Assembly (NCBI RefSeq): GCF_004005495.1
Contig: NZ_RZYA01000017.1
Span: 1 to 64,000, forward strand
DNA from: Streptomyces antnestii
GTDB lineage: Bacteria > Actinomycetota > Actinomycetes > Streptomycetales > Streptomycetaceae
Reading direction: 5' to 3'
DNA length: 64,000 nt
Shown here: piece by piece, positions 44,392 to 52,856 of the stretch
Numbering within the stretch: position 1 is the first letter of the stretch
How the letters are laid out: the number at the start of each line of letters is the position of its first letter
Position numbers and translations under genes: made by a program
The notes under the pieces: model-generated
Databases searched by the model: none
What the model was told of the DNA's origin: nothing
Seen by the model: the letters and a program-made list of their open reading frames with translations, nothing else

Positions 44392-44467
44392 CGCCGACGC
44401 CTCCTCCCCGGGCCGTGTGGGGGCGCCCCGGTCGCGGACCCCCGGAACCGGTCATACGCTCCCAACT

Positions 44468-46081
44468 GTGACGCCGCTTCCGAGCACGCTCTGCTGGGGC
44501 CTCTGGGTCCTGCCGCCCGGCGCCACCGTCCGCGTCGCCGGCGTCTCCGTCACGCTCGCGGGCCGCTCCGAGCCGAGCTATACCGCCGCTGACCTGGTGC
44601 TGCCCCTCCTCGCGGCGGGCGGGGCCGTCACGGTCGCGGCCCTCACGTACACCCGCCGCAAGAGGCGTACGAACACCCGCACCACCCCCGGCGGCGGCCC
44701 TCACGTCATGTCCCTGCCCGAGCTCGACCGGCAGGCCAGGCGGCTGCTCGTGGAGAGCGACGACGCGATCCTCACCAGCACGGAGGAACTCGGCTTCGCC
44801 GCAGCCCAGTTCGGCGACGCGGCCGTCAAGCCGTTCACCGAGGCCGTGGCGTACGCGCAGGGCGAGTTGAGCGCCGCGTTCCGGCTGCGCGCGCAGCTCG
44901 ACGACATCCGCCGGGGGGACGACGTGTCGAAGCGGCGGACGCTGGACGAGATCGTCAGCCGCTGCACCGAGGCGGGGCGCAGGCTCGACGCCGAGGCCGC
45001 GGACTTCGACGGGCTGCGGGCCCTGGAGCGCACCGCGCCCGACGCCCTCGCGCACGCGGAGGCCGTCGCCGGTGAGCTGGCCGCCCGTACCGCCACCGCC
45101 GGAGAGACCCTGACGGCACTCGGCTCCCGTTACGCGCACTCCGCCCTGCTGCCCGTGGAAGGCCACGTCGGGCAAGCCAGGGACCGCCTGGTGTTCGCCA
45201 CGACGAACCTCGGCCGGGCCAGGGACTGCACAGGATCAGGCGACAACGAGCGCGCGGCCGTGTTCCTGCGGGCCGCCGAGTCGGCCCTCGATCAGGCCCG
45301 CATCTTCCTGGACGGCGTCGACCGGCGCCGCCGTGAGCTGGCCGAGGCCGACGAGCGGTTGCCCGGCGCGCTCGCCGAGGCCGACACCGACATCGCGGCG
45401 GCACGCGCGCTCCCGCACCTCACGGGGGATCTGCGGGGGCACGTCATCGGCATGGAGAGCGTCGCCGTGCGCGTGCGCGGGGCGATGGCCGCCGGTCCGC
45501 ACGATCCTCTAGACGCGCTGCGGCGGGTGACGGAGGCCGCCGCGGCGCTCGACGCGTCCTTGGGAGAGGTCAGCAAACGCGAGGCCGGCACTGAGCGGGC
45601 CCGCTCCCTGCTCGGCCGGGCGGAACTCACCGCCCGCAGCAGCGTCGCCGCGGCGTCGGACTTCGTCTGCACGCACCGCCGGGCCGTGGGCAGCGAGGCC
45701 CGCACCTGGCTCTCCGAGGCGCGACGGCATCTGGAGAGCGTACGGACGGCTACGGCTACGGCTACGGCTACGGCTACGGCTACGGCTACGAACGGGGATG
45801 CGGCCGCCGCCGCACCGGCCGCCACACCTGCCTCCGCCCTGGCCGATGCCCAGCGGGCCGACGCGCTGGCCCGGGAGGCACAGCGGCTCGCCGAGCGGGA
45901 CGTGCGGGCCTTCGGGAATCCGTATGGGGAGGGCGGCGGGCAGGGCACCGGGGGCGCGGTGCTCGGCGGGATCGTCCTCGGCGAGCCGGAAAGCGGGGCC
46001 GGCGGTGGGCCCGGGAGTTTCGGCGGGAGCGAGACCCGTGGCCGCAGGGGCGGCGGGCGGTTCCAGGGGGACACCCCCTGA
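44468..46081 (+). CDS. TPM-family protein lacking its TPM domain
   Basis: About 537 residues from GTG 44468. One transmembrane helix (LVLPLLAAGGAVTVAALTY) is followed by RRKRR and a long helical region of about 350 residues (LPELDRQARRLLVESDDAI, LGFAAAQFGD, FATTNLGRARD, DALRRVTEAAAALD). This is the C-terminal part of Streptomyces YgcG-like TPM-domain proteins, but the signal peptide plus 150-residue TPM domain expected before the helix is replaced by about 35 residues. A Thr-Ala microsatellite and a Gly-rich tail follow. Coiled-coil or membrane-scaffold function is possible. Confidence 0.75.
   Translation: MTPLPSTLCWGLWVLPPGATVRVAGVSVTLAGRSEPSYTAADLVLPLLAAGGAVTVAALTYTRRKRRTNTRTTPGGGPHVMSLPELDRQARRLLVESDDAILTSTEELGFAAAQFGDAAVKPFTEAVAYAQGELSAAFRLRAQLDDIRRGDDVSKRRTLDEIVSRCTEAGRRLDAEAADFDGLRALERTAPDALAHAEAVAGELAARTATAGETLTALGSRYAHSALLPVEGHVGQARDRLVFATTNLGRARDCTGSGDNERAAVFLRAAESALDQARIFLDGVDRRRRELAEADERLPGALAEADTDIAAARALPHLTGDLRGHVIGMESVAVRVRGAMAAGPHDPLDALRRVTEAAAALDASLGEVSKREAGTERARSLLGRAELTARSSVAAASDFVCTHRRAVGSEARTWLSEARRHLESVRTATATATATATATATNGDAAAAAPAATPASALADAQRADALAREAQRLAERDVRAFGNPYGEGGGQGTGGAVLGGIVLGEPESGAGGGPGSFGGSETRGRRGGGRFQGDTP
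45748..45789. repeat. GGCTAC hexanucleotide x7, in-frame
   Basis: Seven perfect copies inside the TPM-family gene encode a (Thr-Ala)n stretch. The 6-bp unit keeps the frame, so copy number can vary without a frameshift. Confidence 0.95.
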
Positions 46082-46104
46082 CTGCCCACCCGCCCGGCAG
46101 GGAC

Positions 46105-49080
46105 TCAGTACAGGCTGAGCAGCGCCTCCGTCGGGTCGACGGCCGTCGAGTCGCCGTCCGGCAGCGGGAGTTCGAACCAGACCGTCTTCCCGCGCGGTGT
46201 CCTGCGCGAGCCCCAGGAGGCGCTGAGCAGACCGACGAGCTGAAGCCCGCGGCCGCCCTCGTCGGTGTCGCGGGCGCGGCGGCGGCGCGGCTGGACGAGG
46301 CCCGCGTCCCACACCTCGCACACGAGGGTGCGGTCGAGCAGCAGCCGTAGCCGGATGTCGCCCTCGCCGTACCGCAGCGCGTTGGTGACCAGCTCGCTGA
46401 CGAGGAGTTCGGTGGTGTCGACGAGCGCGTCCAGGTCCCAGCGGGTGAGCCGGTCACGGGTGAGCTCGCGGGCGCGGCCGACGGACTTGGGCTCGCGCGG
46501 CAGTGTCCAGTCGCCCACCGCCTCCGCGGGAAGCCCCTGGACGCGGGCCATGAGGAGCGCGATGTCGTCCTCGCCGTGGTGCGTGTCGAGGGTGTTCAGG
46601 ACGTGGTCGCACACGTCTTCGAGGGCGGGCGAGGGGTCGTCGAGGGCGCTGCGGAACGCGGACAGGCCCTCGTCGAGCGGATGGTCGCGGGACTCGACGA
46701 GCCCGTCGGTGTAGAGGGCGAGGAGGGAGCCCTCGGGCAGCTCGACCTCGACCTCCTCGAAGGGCTCACCGCCGACGCCGAGCGGCATCCCCGGCGGTAC
46801 GTCGAGCATGAGCGCGCCCTCGCCCGGCTCGACGAGGACGGGCGGCAGATGGCCCGCGTTGGCGAAGGTACAGCGGCGGGTCACGGCGTCGTAGACCGCG
46901 TACACGCAGGTGGCGAGGTAGACCTCGGAGAGGTCGGCGTCCCCGGGTCTGCGGGCGGCGCGGGTGGCCTGCTGGACGCCGCCGCGCGGGCCGACGGCCG
47001 CGGAGGACGGGCCGCCGGGCGCGCCTAGGCCGCGGGCGATCTCGTCGAGCGCGGAAAGCACCTCCGCGGGTTCGAGGTCGAGGAGCGCCAACGTCCGTAC
47101 GGCGGTGCGCAGTTCACCCATGGCGACGGCGGCGCGCAGGCCGCGTCCCATGACGTCGCCGACGACGAGGGCGGTCCGGTGGCCGGGCAGCTCGATGACG
47201 TCGAACCAGTCGCCGCCGACCTCGGTCGCCGCGTTGCCCGGCAGATAGCGGCAGGCGATGTCGAGGCCGGACGCCTCGGGGTCGTCCGGCGGGAGCAGGG
47301 ACCGCTGGAGTATCAGGGCGCGTTCGTGCTCGCGCCGGTAGAGGCGGGCGTTGTCGATGCAGACGGCGGCGCGGGAGGCGAGTTCGACGGCGAGGGCGCG
47401 GTCACGGTCGTTGAACGGCTCGCTGCCCTTCGTACGGGCGAAGCGGGCGAGGCCGACGACGGTGTCGTGCGCGACCATCGGCACGGCGAGCGTGGACTGG
47501 ATGAGGGTAACGGCCGCCGCGGGGACGAACTGGGGGCGGGCGGTGCGCAGGGCGTCCGCGCAGGGCGAGTTGAAGGAGTAGCGGTGGACGGCGCCGACGT
47601 CGACGGCACCGTCTCCGCCGGTCGCTTCGAGGTAGGGCACGTCGGCGACGGCGCTCGCGGCGGCGACCCTGCGCAGTTCGGCGCTGCCGTCGGCGAGGCT
47701 GCGGCTGTTGAGCGCGGACTCGTCGCCGGCGAGGAGGCCCTGGTAGAGGTCGACGGAGGCGAGGTCGCAGAAGCCGGGGACGACGACGTCGAGGAGTTCG
47801 CGGGCGGTGGTCTCCAGGTCGAGGGAGTTGCCGATGCGGGCGCCGGCCTCGTTGAGGAGGGCGAGGTTGCGGCGGGCGTGGGCGGCCTCGCGGGCGGCGG
47901 CGTGGCGCCGGGTGACGTCGGTGGCGAGCCCGGCGACGCCGATGGGGCGGCCGCTGCCGCTGTGCACGCGGTAGAGGTTGATCGACCAGTGGCGGCGCTC
48001 GGCGGAGTCGGGCGCGGGCCCGACGAGCTGCATGTCGGTGACGGCCTCGCCGGTCTCCAGGACACGGCGCAGGGCGGCCTGGACGCGGTCGGCCTCGCCG
48101 CGCGGCAGGTAGTCGTGGACGGTGCGGCCGCGGTGGTCGTCGGCCCGGCCGCCGAAGACCGCGGCGAAGGGCCGGTTGGCCCGCTGCACCTTGAGGTCGG
48201 TGCCGAACAGCAGGAAGCCGAAAGGAGATTGGCCGAAAATGGCCTGCGAGGCCGCGAGGTCGGTCTCGATGCGGCGCAGGGCCCGGACGTCGACGACGAT
48301 ACAGACGGCGGCGCGCTCGCCGGACTCCGTCTCGGTCGGCATCACATAGACCTCGGCGATCCCCTCGGTCACATGCGGTGCGCCTCGGCGCGGCCGGGCG
48401 ACGTACGTCTCGCCGGCCTGCGTTGCCCTGCCGGAGTACGTCTCGCCGGCCTGCGTTGCCCTGCCGGAGTACGTCTCGCCGGCCTGCGTTGCCCTGCCGG
48501 AGTACGTCTCGCCGGCTTGCGAGGTCCTGGCGGAGTACGCCTCACCGGTCTGCGAGGCCCCGGTCACGTGTGCCTGGCCGGGCTGCGGCTGCGGCGCTCC
48601 GGACCACGCGTCGCGCTCGGCCGACGGCCGGGGGACGTCGGGGCGCTCCGAGGCGGGGCCGCCGGGCGCGTCCGCCGACGGGTCGGGCGACGGGTCGGGG
48701 GACGGGGTAGGCGACGGGTCGATCGACGGGTCGGCCGGCATCCGGAAGGGGACGACGCCCGTCCACTCACGGCCGTCCAGGATCTCCGCCATCTTGCGGT
48801 GCCCGCGCTCGCGCAGCTCCGCCGGGACGAACGCCTCGATGGGGTCCTTGCCGATGGCCTCCCGCGCGGTGACGCCGAAGAGCTGCGCCGCGCGCCGGCT
48901 CCACTGGTCGATGAGGCCGTCGGGGCCGATGGAGAAGGAGGCGACCTTGATGTAGTCGTACATGGAGCCGGGCGGACTGCTCTGCCAGGTCTCGGCCCGG
49001 GGCGCGTCTGCAGCGTCCCGCGCGGCCGCCCGGTCCGAGGCACCCTCGGACGACGTGGCCTTCGCTGGTATCTCGCTCAC
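46105..49080 (-). CDS. SpoIIE-type PP2C phosphatase with PAS, GAF and HATPase domains
   Basis: About 991 residues. Order: PAS (about 40-110, FSIGPDGLIDQWSRRAAQLFG); a Pro/Asp- and repeat-rich linker; a second PAS (FGQSPFGFLLFGTDLKVQ); GAF (ARIGNSLDLETTARELLDVV ... ALAVELASRAAVCIDNARLY); SpoIIE phosphatase (GGDWFDVIELPGHRTALVVGDVMGRG ... YTDGLVESR, GEDDIALLMARV); and a C-terminal anti-sigma kinase domain (ELLVSELVTNALRYGEGDI, GRGLQLVG). Such proteins control anti-sigma/anti-anti-sigma partners. I choose GTG 49080 because GGAGGGG precedes it; GTG or ATG at 49122 adds 14 residues. Regulation of sigma-B-like pathways is inferred. Confidence 0.92.
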   Translation of the reverse strand: MSEIPAKATSSEGASDRAAARDAADAPRAETWQSSPPGSMYDYIKVASFSIGPDGLIDQWSRRAAQLFGVTAREAIGKDPIEAFVPAELRERGHRKMAEILDGREWTGVVPFRMPADPSIDPSPTPSPDPSPDPSADAPGGPASERPDVPRPSAERDAWSGAPQPQPGQAHVTGASQTGEAYSARTSQAGETYSGRATQAGETYSGRATQAGETYSGRATQAGETYVARPRRGAPHVTEGIAEVYVMPTETESGERAAVCIVVDVRALRRIETDLAASQAIFGQSPFGFLLFGTDLKVQRANRPFAAVFGGRADDHRGRTVHDYLPRGEADRVQAALRRVLETGEAVTDMQLVGPAPDSAERRHWSINLYRVHSGSGRPIGVAGLATDVTRRHAAAREAAHARRNLALLNEAGARIGNSLDLETTARELLDVVVPGFCDLASVDLYQGLLAGDESALNSRSLADGSAELRRVAAASAVADVPYLEATGGDGAVDVGAVHRYSFNSPCADALRTARPQFVPAAAVTLIQSTLAVPMVAHDTVVGLARFARTKGSEPFNDRDRALAVELASRAAVCIDNARLYRREHERALILQRSLLPPDDPEASGLDIACRYLPGNAATEVGGDWFDVIELPGHRTALVVGDVMGRGLRAAVAMGELRTAVRTLALLDLEPAEVLSALDEIARGLGAPGGPSSAAVGPRGGVQQATRAARRPGDADLSEVYLATCVYAVYDAVTRRCTFANAGHLPPVLVEPGEGALMLDVPPGMPLGVGGEPFEEVEVELPEGSLLALYTDGLVESRDHPLDEGLSAFRSALDDPSPALEDVCDHVLNTLDTHHGEDDIALLMARVQGLPAEAVGDWTLPREPKSVGRARELTRDRLTRWDLDALVDTTELLVSELVTNALRYGEGDIRLRLLLDRTLVCEVWDAGLVQPRRRRARDTDEGGRGLQLVGLLSASWGSRRTPRGKTVWFELPLPDGDSTAVDPTEALLSLY
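48404..48568. repeat. 33-bp tandem repeat x5 in the phosphatase linker
   Basis: Units begin at 48404, 48437, 48470, 48503 and 48536. The first three are essentially identical; the last two diverge. Each codes for an 11-residue unit of the type TQAGETYSGRA. A neighbouring 12-bp Asp/Pro-coding repeat lies near 48674-48735. Confidence 0.95.
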
Positions 49081-49471
49081 GCGAACCGTCCCCTCCAGCT
49101 CACCGCGTCCGGCACCGGTCACCGGGGCGGCTGCCCGCAGTATCCAGCACTACGGAGCCGCGCAACACGGTGTTCACGATCACACCACGGTCCTGACGCT
49201 TTTTGGCCCGTCCGCGCATAACAGGACGGCAACCAGGATCACGTCCGATCCGTACCCGGTCTTCGCTCGTACGCCCCTCGGTCTCCCCCGGCTTTTCCTC
49301 GCCTTTGCCCTCGCCTGTACCCCTCGCCTTTGCCCCGCCCTTCGCCGATCGGATCAGCGTGCTTCCCTTCGCCGCTCCCCTTCTCCTAACCGGCGAGGGT
49401 TCCTCTTAACCGGCGAGGCACGATCGGACCGGCGAGGCACGATCGGAAACGGCAGGCGCGGCGGCGGCGCG
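49081..49471. other. Repeat-rich intergenic region between the phosphatase and the anti-sigma kinase
   Basis: 390 bp with no gene. It holds CTCGCCTTTGCC-type short repeats near 49297-49350 and a 20-bp triple repeat at 49387-49446. Confidence 0.55.
49387..49446. repeat. 20-bp tandem repeat x3, 3' of the anti-sigma kinase gene
   Basis: Units share ACCGGCGAGG; the second and third also share CACGATCG. The array ends 25 bp beyond the stop at 49472. Confidence 0.8.
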
Positions 49472-49876
49472 TCAGTGCCGGGCGGGCAGGGTCAGCTCGA
49501 ACCAGACCGTCTTGCCCGTGTCGTCGGGCCACGTCCCCCAGCGCCGCGCGGACCCCGCGACCAGCTGGAGCCCCCGCCCGCTCTCCTCCTCGGGTCCGGC
49601 GACGCGCTCGCACGGCGGATCCGGAAGGGGATCGGAGACTTCCACCCGCAGGGTGTCCGCCGGATCCGACGAACGCACGAGGCGTACGCCGATGGGGCCG
49701 GAGGCGTGCCGGAGCGCGTTGGTCACCAGCTCGCTGACGAGTAGTTCGGTGACGTCTTCGAGCGATTCGAGCCCCCAGGCGCCGAGCTGACCGCGGACGG
49801 CGGCACGGGCGGAGCGGACTGTGCCCGGCTCCTCGGGGAAGACCCACTCGGCACACTCCCCGTCAGTGTCGATCAC
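49472..49876 (-). CDS. RsbW-like HATPase_c_2 protein
   Basis: 134-137 residues with ELLVSELVTNALRHASGPI (N box), a VSDPLPDPP segment and GRGLQLVAGSARRWG. It is the stand-alone form of the domain that ends the adjacent SpoIIE-type phosphatase, so they may act in the same partner-switching pathway. GTG 49876 (MIDTDGECAEW) is preferred because GGGAA lies 9 nt before it; GTG 49885 is directly adjacent to that site. Confidence 0.88.
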   Translation of the reverse strand: MIDTDGECAEWVFPEEPGTVRSARAAVRGQLGAWGLESLEDVTELLVSELVTNALRHASGPIGVRLVRSSDPADTLRVEVSDPLPDPPCERVAGPEEESGRGLQLVAGSARRWGTWPDDTGKTVWFELTLPARH

Positions 49877-50080
49877 GCGGATCACTTCCCAGAGAGCAGT
49901 TGAACCCCGTCCACCCCTTCGGACCGAGTCCGATTTCGTAGGGTTAATCGGGATATACCCGGGCAGGGGCGCGCACTACCGTCCCGGACGAACACTCCCC
50001 GAACGAACGACCGCGCCGGGTCACCGGCGCATCGGGCCTCACCCGTCCGGCATCGGTTCAACGGGGCATCGGTCACCGGC

Positions 50081-50479
50081 TCAGCGCGGTGCGAGCGCCG
50101 CCAGTACCGCACGGACCGCGGGAACGTCCTGGTCCAGCCAGTCCACGGACCAGATCTCGTCGGGGCCGAGCCAGCGCAGCTCGTCGTGGTCCTCCAGGGG
50201 GCGCGGCCGGCCTGACAGGCGCCGCGCGGTCCACACCCGCAGCACGTATCCGGGCTTCAGCGGCCACTCCCCCGGTACGCGCTCCACGAGCTCGGCGCCG
50301 ATGCCGAGCTCCTCGCGCAGTTCCCGCACGAGAGCCCGCTCCGGATCCTCGCCGGGTTCGACCTTGCCGCCGGGCAGTTCCCAGCGGCCGGCGAGCTCGG
50401 GGGGCGCACTGCGTCGCGCGGCGAGCAGACGGCCGCTCTCCTGGAGCGCCGCCGCGACGACGACGGTCGGTTCGGTCAT
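50081..50479 (-). CDS. Nudix hydrolase (MutT-like)
   Basis: 132 residues. The full Nudix box is present: GGKVEPGEDPERALVRELRE then ELGI, matching GX5EX7REUXEEXGU. GRWELPGG before it and a Trp-rich C-terminus resemble MutT (8-oxo-dGTP or CTP pyrophosphatase) proteins. Substrate is unproven. ATG 50479. It lies 49 bp downstream of a small SPOR-like gene, after a hairpin. Confidence 0.92.
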   Translation of the reverse strand: MTEPTVVVAAALQESGRLLAARRSAPPELAGRWELPGGKVEPGEDPERALVRELREELGIGAELVERVPGEWPLKPGYVLRVWTARRLSGRPRPLEDHDELRWLGPDEIWSVDWLDQDVPAVRAVLAALAPR

Positions 50480-50508
50480 ATGGCGGAGCCTACGGCTCCG
50501 GGCGTGGG

Positions 50509-50529
50509 GGCCGGCGCGCGGCGCCGGCC
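50509..50529. terminator. 9-bp GC hairpin after the SPOR-like gene
   Basis: GGCCGGCGC, 3-nt loop, exact complement, ending on the stop codon of the gene at 50529. Confidence 0.7.
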
Positions 50530-50702
50530 TACGCCTGGCCCAGGCGCTCGACCCAGTAGAGCTGCTTGTGCCCGCGGTCGTCGAGGCTGTCCGCTATCTG
50601 CTGGGCTTCCGCCCTGGTCGCGTACCTGCCGACGCGATAGCGGTTGCCGTTGTCGTCCTGGCGTATGACGAGCCACGGAAGTGTGGTCGTGCTGTCGCTC
50701 AT
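50529..50702 (-). CDS. Small SPOR-like domain protein
   Basis: 57 residues (MSDSTTTLPWLVIRQDDNGN...). It reads as a single SPOR-like repeat: YRVGRYATRAEAQQIADSLD ... YWVERL. No signal peptide, so if it binds denuded glycan it would need a route out; more likely it is a cytosolic derivative of the fold. ATG 50702 has GGAGGGG at good spacing. Longer readings run through the NCS1 terminator and are rejected. Confidence 0.8.
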   Translation of the reverse strand: MSDSTTTLPWLVIRQDDNGNRYRVGRYATRAEAQQIADSLDDRGHKQLYWVERLGQA

Positions 50703-50844
50703 CGCGCCCCTCCGCTCCCCGACCCCGACTCGCACAGCGCCCCGCTTTCTGAGGAAACCCCACTCCGCATATGCCCGAGCGTACGCCTGACCTTCACGCA
50801 GCGGATACGGATTGGCACAAAGAGATACGCAACCAGCCAACTCA

Positions 50845-50876
50845 CAGGGGGCGCACTCGGAAGAGTGCGCCCCCTG
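50845..50876 (-). terminator. 14-bp perfect hairpin downstream of the NCS1 permease
   Basis: CAGGGGGCGCACTC, GGAA tetraloop, exact complement, about 75 bp past the permease stop. Confidence 0.88.
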
Positions 50877-50892
50877 GACGTTCACTTGGGCA

Positions 50893-50928
50893 TTCCCAGG
50901 ACGATTCCCTGGGCGTTTCCCTGGGTGT
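50893..50928. repeat. 12-bp tandem repeat x3, 3' of the NCS1 permease
   Basis: TTCCCAGGACGA, TTCCCTGGGCGT and TTCCCTGGGTGT lie in a row, ending 23 bp beyond the stop codon at 50952. Confidence 0.88.
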
Positions 50929-50951
50929 TCTGTGGCCAGTGGCCCCGGCTG

Positions 50952-52640
50952 TCAGCCCGTACGCACCGTCGGCATCGGCATGAGCACCGGGCCGCTGTGC
51001 GGGTCCTTACGGCACACGTCACCGCACTCGGCGTCGAGCGAGCAGCACAGCGAGCAGATCGGCCCCACCTGGACCGGGCAGTCCGCGATGTCGGGCAGTT
51101 CGTACGCCGTCTCGCAGACACTGCAGGTGTGGGTCGCCGTGATGTCGGCGACGTCGACACCGGGGCCGTTCACGGGGTTGGGCCTGGCGAGGTAGTACCT
51201 GCCCTTGGTGGCCCAGGCGATCAACGGGCAGAGAGTCAGGGCGAGTCCGGCCGCGATGAACGTCGAGAAGGCTTCGGCGTACGCTCCGAACACCCCGAAG
51301 AAGGCAACGATCGAGACGGCCGACGCGATCACCATGGCGCCGAAGCCGGCCGGGTTCACGGCGTACAGGTACGCCCGCTTGAACTCGATGTACTTCGGGC
51401 TCCAGCCGATCCGCTTGTTGATGACGAGGTCGGCGGCGACGGCCGCGATCCAGGCGATGCCCACGTTCGAGTAGAAGCCGAGCAGCTTGTTCAGGGCCGC
51501 GAACATGTTCATCTCCATCAGCGTGAGCGCGATGGCGAGGTTGAGGAAGATGTACCAGACCCGGCCGGGGTGGCGGTGGGTGACGCGGGAGAAGAAGTTC
51601 GACCAGGACAGCGAGCCGCTGTAGGCGTTGGTGACGTTGATCTTGATCTGGGAGACGACCACGAAAAGCGCGGCGGCGGGCAGCGCGACGGAGCCGAGCC
51701 ATGGCTTGAGGGCCTCGACCTGCGGCGCGATGGGTTCGAGGGCGTGGGTCCTGCCGACCGCTTCGAGGGCGACGAAGGCCAGGAGCGCACCGCCGAGCTG
51801 CTTGGCGGCGCCGATGATCACCCAGCCGGGCCCGGCCGCGAGAACGGCCAGATTCCACCGCTTCCGGTTCTGCTCGGTCCTGGCCGGCATGAAGCGCAGA
51901 TAGTCGGCCTGCTCGCCGATCTGCGCGATGAGGGAGAGCGCGACGCCCGTGCCGAGCCCGAAGCCGAGCCAGGAGAACCCGCTGCCCGCCCCCTCGGTGC
52001 CGCCGAAGTGCGTGAACGCGCCGAAGGCGCCCGGCGAGTGGAAGGCCAGGATCACGAACGGCAGCACGAGCCCGACGAGCCAGAGCGGCTGCGTCCACGC
52101 CTGCACCTTGGCGAGCGCGCCCATGCCGCGGAACACGATCGGGATGACGATGAGGGTCGTCAGCAAGTAGCCCACCGGCAGCGGGAGTCCGACGACCTCG
52201 TGCATCGCCTGCGCCATGATCGAGCCTTCGAGCGCGAAGAAGATGAAGGTGAACGAGGCGTAGATGAGGGACGTCAGCGTCGAGCCGAAGTAACCGAAGC
52301 CCGCACCCCGGGTGATGAGGTCCATGTCCAGGCCGTACTTGGCGCAGGCCCGGGCGATGGGGATGCCGGTCAGGAAGATGATCGTCGCCGCGCACAGGAT
52401 CGAGGCGAGCCCGCTGGTGAAGCCGTACGTGAAGACGATGGAGGCGCCGATCGCGAAGTCGGCGAGGTAGGCGATGCCGCCGAGCGCGGTGGACGCGACC
52501 ATGACCGGGGACCAGCGCCGGTAGGAGTGCGGGGCGTAGCGCAGCGAGAAGTCCTCGCGGCTCTCGTCCGCGGCGAGCCTGGCGTAGCTGCGCCGCGGCG
52601 GCGGCGCGGCCTCCGTGTCACGGGTGACCGTGTCCGTCAT
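50952..52640 (-). CDS. NCS1-family purine/cytosine permease with cysteine-rich C-terminal module
   Basis: 562 residues. Twelve transmembrane helices with NCS1 features (SYRRWSPVMVASTALGGIAY, GGFGYFGS-like segment, INVTNAYSGSLSWSNFF). After the last helix about 75 residues follow, with CSVCETAYELPDIADCP, ICSLCCSLDAECGDVC: nine or more cysteines in pairs, a likely zinc or iron-sulphur site on the cytosolic side. I recall the same module between an NCS1 domain and a histidine kinase in hybrid kinases of proteobacteria; no kinase follows here. GntR regulator upstream on the same strand. The solute could be a purine, pyrimidine or allantoin. Confidence 0.88.
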   Translation of the reverse strand: MTDTVTRDTEAAPPPRRSYARLAADESREDFSLRYAPHSYRRWSPVMVASTALGGIAYLADFAIGASIVFTYGFTSGLASILCAATIIFLTGIPIARACAKYGLDMDLITRGAGFGYFGSTLTSLIYASFTFIFFALEGSIMAQAMHEVVGLPLPVGYLLTTLIVIPIVFRGMGALAKVQAWTQPLWLVGLVLPFVILAFHSPGAFGAFTHFGGTEGAGSGFSWLGFGLGTGVALSLIAQIGEQADYLRFMPARTEQNRKRWNLAVLAAGPGWVIIGAAKQLGGALLAFVALEAVGRTHALEPIAPQVEALKPWLGSVALPAAALFVVVSQIKINVTNAYSGSLSWSNFFSRVTHRHPGRVWYIFLNLAIALTLMEMNMFAALNKLLGFYSNVGIAWIAAVAADLVINKRIGWSPKYIEFKRAYLYAVNPAGFGAMVIASAVSIVAFFGVFGAYAEAFSTFIAAGLALTLCPLIAWATKGRYYLARPNPVNGPGVDVADITATHTCSVCETAYELPDIADCPVQVGPICSLCCSLDAECGDVCRKDPHSGPVLMPMPTVRTG

Positions 52641-52790
52641 GGGGGCTCCTGTCGTCCGGCCGGATGCGGGTACGGACGGAAGTTAGGAGCCGTGCATGAC
52701 AACGCGGGGCGGCCGGTGATTGCGCCGGCGTTACGGGAGGCGTCCGCGGGTTAAGTCGCCGTCACGCACCCCGGACAGGGCGTTCGCGTA

Positions 52791-52856
52791 TCGGTCACCT
52801 CACCGGCAGGTGTCTGTCATCTCACCGGCAGGCGTCGGTCATCTCACCGGCAGGTG
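52791..52856. repeat. 22-bp tandem repeat x3 covering the GntR stop codon
   Basis: TCGGTCATCTCACCGGCAGGTG and two near copies. The right-most copy contains the last codons and TGA (52839-52841) of the GntR gene; the others are untranslated duplicates of the same 3' end. Confidence 0.95.

Noticed and set aside
48404-48568. Regular 33-bp repeats as a CRISPR array
   Set aside because: Units are head to tail without spacers and are in-frame coding sequence.
47179-49221. 680-codon plus-strand ORF
   Set aside because: Shadow of the SpoIIE-type phosphatase on the other strand.
49821-52754. 977-codon plus-strand ORF
   Set aside because: Crosses several minus-strand genes with clear domains; antisense artefact.
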